Shown here piece by piece: positions 1 to 7,364 of a stretch of 47,373 nucleotides of DNA; position 1 is the first letter of the stretch; the number at the start of each line of letters is the position of its first letter. Where the stretch lies: contig CALHPK010000019.1 of assembly GCA_938036315.1 (NCBI GenBank), positions 1 through 47,373 on the forward strand, given 5' to 3'. Origin of the DNA: an uncultured bacterium (lineage in GTDB: Bacteria > Calescibacteriota > Calescibacteriia > Calescibacteriales > Calescibacteriaceae). The notes under the pieces were generated by a model that did no database searches, was not told where the DNA came from, and worked only from the letters and a program-made list of their open reading frames with translations. Position numbers and translations under genes: made by a program.

Positions 1-311
1 CTTTTCTATTGCATCTCTTTTGAAATTCAAAATGCGATAGATTCCGAAATCTAAATCTGATGCATCAAATTGGAAAAGTTTTTTGAGCAAGTCTTGAAAT
101 TTTTGGAGGCTTTCCATAAGTGCTTTATGCTTTTTAATTAATTTATTATTTTTTAATAATAATACTAAATCCTTGAGTGTTTTATGCTTTTTAATTAAAA
201 TCTTTTTGTTTTTAATTCAAACCTTTTGGAATTCAAAATGCAACAGCTCCCAAGGTCTGAATCTGATTGTAAAAGTTTTTTGATAAAAGTTTTTTGATTA
301 ATTCCTGTTAC
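1..311. repeat. AT-rich non-coding edge with decayed duplication
   Basis: No gene is visible in these 311 bases. A 43-nt stretch at 18-60 recurs at 224-266 with about 34 of 43 positions identical, and a 21-nt stretch at 121-141 recurs at 178-198 with one mismatch. A short run reading aaaagttttttga follows each 43-nt copy. The two blocks appear to be remnants of an older duplication beyond the 3' end of pyrK. I see no terminal inverted repeats or transposase fragment. Confidence 0.6.
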
Positions 312-1088
312 TTACAGTATAAGTTCTGAGTGAAGGAAGACGGGGCCATATTTACAGCACAATTTGTAATTGTCGGAAGTTTTGACAACACAGGAAAAGC
401 AGATTCCAATTCCACAAGCCATTCTCTCTTCCATAGAACAAAGCAGAGGAACTTTTACAGCTTGTCTATCCCAGAACTCTTTTAGCGCTTTTATCATGGG
501 AACTGGTCCACAGCACAATGCAATGTCAAAATCGTCAAAAGGTATATTATAAAGCACATCTGTAACAACTCCTTTTGTTCCAAGTGAGCCGTCTTGAGTG
601 GTAATATGAACATCAAGATTCGGGACACTTTCTATTCTGTCCCGAATTATTATATCCTGTTGTGTCCTTCCGCCAAAAATTAGAACCTTCTGTTCTTTTG
701 AAAAATGGATCATAGATGAAAAAAGGGAAGCTATGCCGAGTCCACCTGCAATAAACAAAATTTTCGATGGAGAATGTGTAATCTTGTATCTTTTCATTGC
801 GGAAATAAAACCGGTTCCGCATGGTCCAACAACTCTTACTTTTGTGTTTTTGGGGGATTCTGCTAACTTTTTGGTCCAGCCCCCGAAGACTTTAAACAGT
901 ATCGAGAAGTTTCCGTTCTCAGCGTAGAAGATAGAAAAAGGTCTTGGCAGTATAGAAAACTGCTCCAGAAGACTTACCATTACAAATTGTCCCGGCTCAT
1001 AACTTATACTTCCGTTAATTTTTACGATGTATGTAGAGGGAGAGAGTTCTGATGATTCGATGATTTCTGTTTCAAAGACCTTAAGCAT
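312..1088 (-). CDS. pyrK: PyrK-type dihydroorotate dehydrogenase electron-transfer subunit
   Basis: Predicted iron-sulfur flavoprotein of the ferredoxin-reductase fold (258 aa), which in class 1B dihydroorotate dehydrogenase passes electrons from PyrD to NAD+ in pyrimidine synthesis. The FAD-binding beta-barrel carries RPFSI at residues 49-53. The NAD-binding half has the glycine-rich AGGLGIASLF. The C-terminal 2Fe-2S region reads EERMACGIGICFSC, followed by CCKYGPVF, matching the PyrK signature with cysteines near 225, 230, 233 and 244/245. Its start overlaps the dapA stop by 8 nt, so the two are probably translationally coupled. No pyrD lies beside it in this window, so a related NAD(P)H:ferredoxin-type subunit is an alternative, but the cysteine pattern favours PyrK. 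Confidence 0.8.
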   Translation of the reverse strand: MLKVFETEIIESSELSPSTYIVKINGSISYEPGQFVMVSLLEQFSILPRPFSIFYAENGNFSILFKVFGGWTKKLAESPKNTKVRVVGPCGTGFISAMKRYKITHSPSKILFIAGGLGIASLFSSMIHFSKEQKVLIFGGRTQQDIIIRDRIESVPNLDVHITTQDGSLGTKGVVTDVLYNIPFDDFDIALCCGPVPMIKALKEFWDRQAVKVPLLCSMEERMACGIGICFSCVVKTSDNYKLCCKYGPVFLHSELIL

Positions 1089-1989
1089 CCAGTAGCTTAT
1101 ACTTTTTTAATGTATTTTTAAGGATCTCAAGATTTTTTTGACTTATAGGGCAAAGGGGCAGGCGTACTTCAGGGGAATCGATTATTCCCATAAGGTAAAG
1201 AGCGGTTTTTACAGGCACTGGATTTGTCTCTATGAACGCCACCTGGAAGAACTCAAGAAGGTAAAGATGGATATCTCTTGCCTTGTCGAACTCACCTTTG
1301 AGTGATCTATTCACAAGCTCTGTCATCTGTGATGGAAAGACATTGGCAACAGCTGAAATAACACCTTTGCCACCTATAGCCATAATTGGGAGAGTAAGGG
1401 CATCCTCTCCGGATATAAGGGAAAAGTGAGGAGGAGCTGACTTTACTATCTCGGACATCTGCTTGAAGTCTCCGGATGCTTCCTTGACTCCGACTATATT
1501 TTTGCACTCGGAAGCCAAAGACAGAATAACTTCCGCAGAGACGTTAACAGCAGTTCTACCAGGTATATTATAGATTAACTGCTTCACAGAGCATTCCTCA
1601 GCTATTTTCTTGTAATGTTCGTACAACCCCTTCTGAGTTGGTTTATTATAGTAAGGAGCAATTATGAGAGCATAATCAACTCCTATTTTCTCGGCTGCCT
1701 TTGTTAGCTGTAGTGCTTCTTTGGTTGAGTTCGATCCTGTTCCAGCCATAACTTTGACTCTTCCAGAGGCATATTCCATAGCAAGTTCAATAACTTCTAT
1801 ATGCTCATCATAATCCAAAGTTGCAGCCTCGCCTGTAGTTCCAGCAGGTACTATACCATCGACCCCCTTACTAATTACAAAATCAATGAGCCTTTTGAAA
1901 GATTTTCTGTCAATTTTGTCATCTTTAAATGGAGTTACCAGAGCTACATAATTACCTATTGGATTATTATCTGTTGTTTCCGCTTTCAT
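1081..1989 (-). CDS. dapA: 4-hydroxy-tetrahydrodipicolinate synthase
   Basis: Class I aldolase-type TIM barrel (302 aa, normal for the family). It condenses pyruvate with aspartate semialdehyde at the entry to lysine and meso-diaminopimelate synthesis. Visible active-site elements are AGTTGE at 49-54, the catalytic tyrosine in LIYNIPGRT at about 140, the carboxylate-binding arginine at about 145, and the Schiff-base lysine in VGVKEASGDF at about 169. It lies in a minus-strand run with pyrK downstream (8-nt overlap) and the AGPS-like gene upstream (73-nt gap). The ATG has no obvious Shine-Dalgarno. Related N-acetylneuraminate lyases share the fold, but the motif set and length fit DapA. Confidence 0.95.
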   Translation of the reverse strand: MKAETTDNNPIGNYVALVTPFKDDKIDRKSFKRLIDFVISKGVDGIVPAGTTGEAATLDYDEHIEVIELAMEYASGRVKVMAGTGSNSTKEALQLTKAAEKIGVDYALIIAPYYNKPTQKGLYEHYKKIAEECSVKQLIYNIPGRTAVNVSAEVILSLASECKNIVGVKEASGDFKQMSEIVKSAPPHFSLISGEDALTLPIMAIGGKGVISAVANVFPSQMTELVNRSLKGEFDKARDIHLYLLEFFQVAFIETNPVPVKTALYLMGIIDSPEVRLPLCPISQKNLEILKNTLKKYKLLDA

Positions 1990-2062
1990 TGCTAAGAAGA
2001 AGAATAAACTATATTTAGAACTTTTACTTATTTCCCTGAAAAATGATAAAACTGGGCCGGGT

Positions 2063-3652
2063 CTAAGCTGGGTCGAATATTACGCCGGGATTCATAATGT
2101 TTTTTGGGTCGAGGGACATCTTTACCTTATAAAGCAGTGGTATTACATCTTTCAGTTCACTTTTTGCCCACTTTTTGTGGTCCCTTCCGACCCCGTGGTG
2201 ATGAGATATTGTTCCCCCGTGAGATACTATAGCATCTGATGCTGAGGATTTTATGCTCCACCAAAAATCTTCTTCTTCGCCTTTTTTTGATTTTGCAAAG
2301 TATGTGAAATACAAAGAAGCTCCTGATTCGTATATATGAGTTATCCTGCAACCTACACCACCGACACTTTTGGAGAAAATAGCATTCTCCATTGCGCTTT
2401 TAACATTGGAATATAAATTCATAAGATTAGACCAGCTTGTTGCTGTCTCCAAGGTATCAACAACAATAGAGTAATCCATAAGTACATCTCTCAAGTATGG
2501 CTGAGCAAAGTACTCTTTTTTCCAATCTTCGAAAGTTCGCTTTTCTTCCTCTACTCCTCCGCACTTTACACAAATTTTTTTTACAAATTCAAACTCCGAC
2601 CTTATAATCTGTTCATTTTCGTCTTCCGCCTCAAATCCAATAAGGAAAAGGGCTCCGGGCTTTAGTGGTGAAGATGATAGAACTGCAGAAACCATCTGCT
2701 CACGCTCGTCTAATATTCTCATAAGTGGAGGATTTATCCCAAGCTGAATAATACGTCTTGCAGTTTCAGAAGCGGACTCAAAATCAGGGAAAACAAAAGC
2801 AGAAGAGAATTTTTTTGACGGAATGGGATGCAGTTTTATCTCAGCGGTTGTTATAACTCCAAATATCCCCTCAGAACCTGCAAAAAGCTGTGGAATGTTC
2901 GGTCCACATGCAGTTGAAGGGAAAGCAAGATTTTTCACAACTCCGGCAGGAGTTACCACCTCCAAGGCTAATATCATATCTTCAATCTTACCATAGCGTG
3001 AAGAAAAGTGTCCGGCGGATCTTGATGCTATCCATCCTCCGAGTGTAGAAAAATAATATGATTGCGGATAATGTCTCACGGAGACACCATATGTCCGAAG
3101 TTGATCTTCAAGATCTGGACCGCGTATTCCAGCTTGCACCTTGGCAATTCTTGATTTTACGTCAACATCTAAGACAGAGTTAAATCTTGTCATATCAAGA
3201 ACTATTTTTGGCTTGCTAATATCATATGTATCTACACCGCCGACAACGCTTGTACCTCCGCCCCGTGGCACACACACAATGTCATTTTTCTGACAGAACT
3301 CAAATACTCTTTTGATATCGTCCACAGATGATATGAAAACCACGGCATCCGGGGGATTTTCTATTTTACCATATCTTGCCCTCAGAAGATTTTTATAGCT
3401 TTTGCCTCCAGCTGAAACAACCCGGTCATACTTTGCAATCGAGACCTCTGAATCCTTCAGTTCTTGTCTCAATCTATCTACATCAATTTGAGGATGACTT
3501 ATTTTAACATCATCCAAGGATACAGCCGGAGAGTAGTCCTTATCTTCAGATATACCCAGAATTCCAGAAAGAATTTCCACTATCTTTTTTTTCCTATCTG
3601 GTGGGAATTCTTCGCCTTCATATCCCCATCCCTGCCATTTTATTCTTTTCAT
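2063..3652 (-). CDS. FAD-binding oxidase, alkylglycerone-phosphate synthase-like
   Basis: Flavoenzyme of the VAO/PCMH family (529 aa). The N-terminus KRIKWQGWGYEGEEF resembles the start of alkyldihydroxyacetone-phosphate synthases. The FAD domain has PRGGGTSVVGG at 129-139, then a strongly AGPS-like stretch at 196-225 containing FSTLGGWIASRSAGH and YGKIED. The C-terminal domain ends with the ISHHHGVGRDHKKW motif from 482, carrying the histidine cluster needed for catalysis in AGPS. In that family the enzyme exchanges the acyl chain of acyl-DHAP for a fatty alcohol, giving the first ether lipid bond. Identity is inferred from motifs. A 2-hydroxyacid or lactate-type FAD oxidase of the same superfamily remains possible, and no acyl-DHAP partner gene is adjacent. 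A purine-rich AGAGGAAG lies upstream of the ATG. Confidence 0.75.
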   Translation of the reverse strand: MKRIKWQGWGYEGEEFPPDRKKKIVEILSGILGISEDKDYSPAVSLDDVKISHPQIDVDRLRQELKDSEVSIAKYDRVVSAGGKSYKNLLRARYGKIENPPDAVVFISSVDDIKRVFEFCQKNDIVCVPRGGGTSVVGGVDTYDISKPKIVLDMTRFNSVLDVDVKSRIAKVQAGIRGPDLEDQLRTYGVSVRHYPQSYYFSTLGGWIASRSAGHFSSRYGKIEDMILALEVVTPAGVVKNLAFPSTACGPNIPQLFAGSEGIFGVITTAEIKLHPIPSKKFSSAFVFPDFESASETARRIIQLGINPPLMRILDEREQMVSAVLSSSPLKPGALFLIGFEAEDENEQIIRSEFEFVKKICVKCGGVEEEKRTFEDWKKEYFAQPYLRDVLMDYSIVVDTLETATSWSNLMNLYSNVKSAMENAIFSKSVGGVGCRITHIYESGASLYFTYFAKSKKGEEEDFWWSIKSSASDAIVSHGGTISHHHGVGRDHKKWAKSELKDVIPLLYKVKMSLDPKNIMNPGVIFDPA

Positions 3653-3686
3653 CGCTTATTTCTTCCTCTTAAGTTTTTTACTTTTA

Positions 3687-3722
3687 CATTTGTTGTTATT
3701 TTGTCATTTGTTATTATTTTGT
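3687..3722. repeat. 18-bp tandem duplication at pntAA stop
   Basis: Two copies of an 18-bp unit (3687-3704 and 3705-3722) differ at one base. The second copy reaches the last base of the pntAA stop codon, so the duplication begins immediately after that gene's coding end. Confidence 0.85.
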
Positions 3723-4885
3723 TATTTAGTGCCGTTGAGCGTTTTTTTTACAATTGGGCTTACAATTTGTCCATTATATGTAACAGTGGAATCTCTTATT
3801 ATCTCATCTTCAAAGTTTATGATAAGGTTACCGTCTTTTGAGATGAGTAATGAGAGGAAATTCATCACATTTCTTGAGTAAAGATAAGATGAATGGGCTG
3901 GGTACACACTTGCTGGGTTAACAAGTCCCAGGATTTTCACTCCGTTGTAGTCTATTAATTTTCCGGGTTGTGTGAGTTCGCAGTTTCCTCCTTTTTCTGC
4001 GGCGATATCCACGATTACACTGCCGGGATTCATTTCTTTGACCATATCTTCTGTTATGAGTATGGGGGCTTTTTTTCCAAGAACCATAGCTGTTGTTATG
4101 ACCACGTCAGCGGATTTGACGTGTTTTTTGAGGAGTTCTCTTTGTTTTTTGTAAAATTCTTCTCCCATAGCTTTTGCATATCCTCCTTCTGCTCTTGCTT
4201 CTTGTGTTTCAAGACCGAGTTCTACGAATTTAGCTCCGACGCTCTGGACTTCTTCTTTGGTTTCGGGTCTTATATCATAGCCTTCCACTATTGCGCCGAG
4301 CTTTTTAGAGAACGCCATAGCCTGGAGTCCAGCAACACCAGCTCCTATTACAAAAACCTTAGCTGGTCTTATGGTGCCCGCAGCAGTCATAAGCATAGGG
4401 AAAATCTTACTGCAAAGCTTTGCAGCTTCTATAACTGCTCTGTATCCGGCTATTGACGCCATAGATGAGAGGGCATCAACATTCTGCGCACGTGTTATAC
4501 GAGGCACAAGCTCAAATGACAAAGCAGTGATCTTTTTCTCTGCCAACTTCTTCATAGTATCGATATTACCTAAAGGATCAAGAAGTCCAAGGATTATCTT
4601 CCCCTCTGTCAGAATAGGGAGATCGGATTCTTCCACTTCCTTTGAAGAGCCCGGACCTCTGACATAGACCACTATATCTGACTTTTCGAAAACTTCTTTC
4701 CTTGAGTTCACTATCTCAACCCCCTCTTCCGCATACTGCCGATCTTCTATATAGGACCTTTCACCATATCCCTTTTCAATAACTATGTTGAAGCCCTTTT
4801 TCTTCAGGTACCTTGCTGTTTCAGGAATTATCGCAACCCTAACTTCTTCTGGAAAAAGCTCCTTTACTGCTCCTACGGTTACCAT
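3722..4885 (-). CDS. pntAA: NAD(P) transhydrogenase subunit alpha, soluble part
   Basis: Domain I (NAD(H)-binding) of the proton-translocating transhydrogenase, which exchanges hydride between NADH and NADP+ (387 aa). The N-terminus GAVKELFPEEVRVAIIPE is typical of the AlaDH/PntA family. The family signature RAQNVDALSSMASIAGY is at 132-148, and the NAD Rossmann loop GAGVAGLQAM at 181-190 is followed by the EGYDIRP switch. The protein ends after the soluble domain without membrane helices, so this is the split PntAA form, which needs PntAB and PntB. Neither is in this window. It is divergent from the sulfite/nitrite reductase gene. Alanine dehydrogenase is less likely given the RAQ signature. 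Confidence 0.9.
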   Translation of the reverse strand: MVTVGAVKELFPEEVRVAIIPETARYLKKKGFNIVIEKGYGERSYIEDRQYAEEGVEIVNSRKEVFEKSDIVVYVRGPGSSKEVEESDLPILTEGKIILGLLDPLGNIDTMKKLAEKKITALSFELVPRITRAQNVDALSSMASIAGYRAVIEAAKLCSKIFPMLMTAAGTIRPAKVFVIGAGVAGLQAMAFSKKLGAIVEGYDIRPETKEEVQSVGAKFVELGLETQEARAEGGYAKAMGEEFYKKQRELLKKHVKSADVVITTAMVLGKKAPILITEDMVKEMNPGSVIVDIAAEKGGNCELTQPGKLIDYNGVKILGLVNPASVYPAHSSYLYSRNVMNFLSLLISKDGNLIINFEDEIIRDSTVTYNGQIVSPIVKKTLNGTK

Positions 4886-5045
4886 TGCTCATACACATTA
4901 TACCTTCTGATGTTGTTTTAGTTTTAATCAATTTTTTTCTCAATCACATAAGGTTTCAGCAAGTTTCAAAAAATTTCAGAAGAAAGGAAAATCAATCATA
5001 CTCTACCCTACTGCTATATGATGGTACAGAATTTGCTCAAAGTAC

Positions 5046-5054
5046 AAAGGAGGT
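5046..5054 (+). promoter_or_regulatory. Shine-Dalgarno deciding the reductase start
   Basis: AAAGGAGGT is a near-perfect ribosome-binding sequence 16 nt before the ATG at 5071. The frame stays open back to 4885, but the extra 62 residues have no family similarity. This site therefore argues for initiation at 5071. The spacing is longer than usual. Confidence 0.7.
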
Positions 5055-5070
5055 AGAAAAAAAGAAAGAA

Positions 5071-7278
5071 ATGAAAATATGGGAGATCTTAGACATAAAT
5101 AGAGAGAAGGAAGGGGTTGATGTCCAAAAAGAGATAGACGAATACGAAGAGGTGATAAAAAAGCTGTTCCGCGAGGAGATTCATCCCGAAAGATTTAGAG
5201 GCTACAGACTTCTTTTTGGAACTTACGGTGTAAGAAAACACGGAGAAGGAATTCATATGCAGAGGATAAAAATTCCATCAGGATTTATACTTGCTGAGCA
5301 AATGAGAGTTATTGCAGATCTTACAGAAAAATATGTCGGCTCTGGACATGCTCACCTTACAACACGTCAAGACATCCAGCTACACTATGTAAAACTTGAA
5401 AACATCCCCACAATCTTGAGGGAACTTGCAAAAGTCGGTATAACAACTCGTGAAGCCTGCGGAAATTCAGTAAGAAACATAACTTCTTCATATCTGTCGG
5501 GAATCTGCCCTAAAGAGGAGTTTGATACACTCCCGTACGCTATCTTCTGCACAAGGTATTTTCTCAGATTTTTCCCCCTATCCTCTACACTACCGAGAAA
5601 ATTCAAAATAGCTTTTTCAGAATGTGAAGATGATCACGCTATGGTCAGGATGCATGATATAGGAGCTGTGGCAACCGTAAATGGGAGCAAAACGCGCGGG
5701 TTTAAAGTCTATGTCGGCGGTGGCTTGGGACCTGTCCCAATGTACGCAGAACTTCTCACAGAATTTATCCCAGTCGACGAATTTTATATCCTTTCTGAAG
5801 CCATCTTAAAAGTATTCCACAAATACGGAACCGAAGAAAGAAAATTCAGAAACAAAGCAAGAATGAAATTCCTGATAGCAAGAATTGGATTTGAAAAATT
5901 CAAAGAACTTGTAATGAGCGAGTTTGAATTCATCAAGAAAGTTAAGATAGATGAGGTAAGACAAAAACTCCATGAATATGTGAATAATTTCCCAAAACCG
6001 GCACCAACAAGAAATGGCAGAGAAGATGGTCAAGAAAACGAAAAAAGATTGAAGCACCCCATCGCAAAACCAGATTACACTGACCCACTCTTCAAAATCT
6101 TTCTGGAAAAATACACATTCAGACAAAAACAAAGTGAATATTTTGGAGTCTTTGTTAAACCACCGCTTGGGAACTTGAAACCCGATGAACTAAGGTTTAT
6201 TGCCTCGGTGTGCGAAAACTATGGCGCCGGCTACGCAAGAATAACCCCTTCCCAGAAAATTCTGATCCCCTGGGTTAAAGAAGAGTTCCTCTACGATGTA
6301 TACACAGCATTAAAATCAAAGGGTTTCGTAGGGGGAATTAATGAGTCATTAAGAGAAATCGTATCTTGTCCAGGTGCTTTTTCCTGCAAACTTGCTGTCA
6401 CACATCCTTATAACCTTGCAGAATACATAGGTAAAGAAGTCGAAGATCTAGCCGGCTTGAGAATTCATATTTCCGGATGTCCTAACTCCTGTGGACAGCA
6501 CCACATCGGAGATATAGGCTTTTACGGTGGTTCAGCAAAAGTTGGGAACAAACTTTCACCACACTATATAGTTCTTATTGGCGGGAACATATTCAAGCAA
6601 AGAGCAAGGTATGGCGAGGTTTTGGGTAAAATCCCAGCAAAGAATGCCCCGGCTTTTGTAAAAGAAGTCGCAGATCTATGGAAGAGAGAGAAAAAAGATA
6701 AAGAGGAATTTTTCGAGCTTGTAGATAGACTCGGCATAGAGAAGTTTAAAGAAATTCTCGCAAAACATTCAAAGGCAGACCCTTATGATCCGGAAATATA
6801 CTTTGAACCGGGTATTGGTGAGGAGTTCAAGATGGAAGCAGAAGCTCGGGGTGAGTGTGCCGGAAGCCTCATAGACCTTATGGCAGTAAACCTCTTCGAT
6901 GCATACAGAAATATATACGAGATAGAATACCTAAAACAACACAGAAAATTCTCAGAAATAAAGGCAAACCTACTTGATTCAATAATAAAATGCGCTAAAA
7001 CCTATGTATATCTTGAAGGAGAAGAACCCCAGACAGAAGAGGATATCCTCAGACAATTTGAAAGTAAAATACTTCCGAAAGGATGGTTCTGCTCAGATTG
7101 GTCAGAACTCATTTCAACATATCATAAAATAAAAGAAACCGCAGATTCCGAAAGCATTCTCAACTTCATCAACTATGTGAAAGAATTCGTAAAAGATTCT
7201 GAAAAGGCTTTCATCAGACTAAAACCAAATCTCAAAATTCAGGAATGCAGAAGAGCAACCGGCGGAGACGAAGATTAA
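5071..7278 (+). CDS. Siroheme nitrite/sulfite reductase with C-terminal extension
   Basis: Predicted ferredoxin- or donor-dependent six-electron reductase of sulfite or nitrite (735 aa from the ATG at 5071). It has two ferredoxin-like half domains. The first carries HGEGIHMQRIKIPSG and HLTTRQDIQLHY with CGNSVRN. The second carries the 4Fe-4S/siroheme motif C-x5-C (C433, C439) and C-x3-C (C470, C474) in ISGCPNSCGQHH. The core ends near residue 590. About 140 further residues are helical and charged, resembling the HEPN-like tails described on some long bacterial members. Nitrite and sulfite cannot be separated from the motifs. No cysH, cysD/N, siroheme or nitrogen genes are adjacent. It is monocistronic and convergent with the next gene. 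Confidence 0.85.
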   Translation: MKIWEILDINREKEGVDVQKEIDEYEEVIKKLFREEIHPERFRGYRLLFGTYGVRKHGEGIHMQRIKIPSGFILAEQMRVIADLTEKYVGSGHAHLTTRQDIQLHYVKLENIPTILRELAKVGITTREACGNSVRNITSSYLSGICPKEEFDTLPYAIFCTRYFLRFFPLSSTLPRKFKIAFSECEDDHAMVRMHDIGAVATVNGSKTRGFKVYVGGGLGPVPMYAELLTEFIPVDEFYILSEAILKVFHKYGTEERKFRNKARMKFLIARIGFEKFKELVMSEFEFIKKVKIDEVRQKLHEYVNNFPKPAPTRNGREDGQENEKRLKHPIAKPDYTDPLFKIFLEKYTFRQKQSEYFGVFVKPPLGNLKPDELRFIASVCENYGAGYARITPSQKILIPWVKEEFLYDVYTALKSKGFVGGINESLREIVSCPGAFSCKLAVTHPYNLAEYIGKEVEDLAGLRIHISGCPNSCGQHHIGDIGFYGGSAKVGNKLSPHYIVLIGGNIFKQRARYGEVLGKIPAKNAPAFVKEVADLWKREKKDKEEFFELVDRLGIEKFKEILAKHSKADPYDPEIYFEPGIGEEFKMEAEARGECAGSLIDLMAVNLFDAYRNIYEIEYLKQHRKFSEIKANLLDSIIKCAKTYVYLEGEEPQTEEDILRQFESKILPKGWFCSDWSELISTYHKIKETADSESILNFINYVKEFVKDSEKAFIRLKPNLKIQECRRATGGDED

Positions 7279-7310
7279 CTAACAACATTACTCTTAAAAG
7301 TTAAGTTAAG

Positions 7311-7352
7311 TTAAATTAAAACTTCGCCACAGTCAAATTAAATTAAAACTTC
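7311..7352. repeat. 15-bp direct repeat between convergent genes
   Basis: TTAAATTAAAACTTC occurs at 7311-7325 and again at 7338-7352, a 27-bp period, in the short spacer between two convergent genes. A pentamer run of GTTAA-type units precedes it. No clear terminator hairpin is visible. Confidence 0.7.
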
Positions 7353-7364
7353 ACCCCTCAAAAG

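Noticed and set aside
3968-4456. Plus-strand frame of 162 codons opposite pntAA
   Set aside because: Cysteine/phenylalanine-rich antisense artefact of a well-supported gene.
4885-5070. Upstream extension of the sulfite/nitrite reductase frame to 4885
   Set aside because: The extra 62 residues lack family similarity, and a strong Shine-Dalgarno at 5046-5054 precedes the ATG at 5071.
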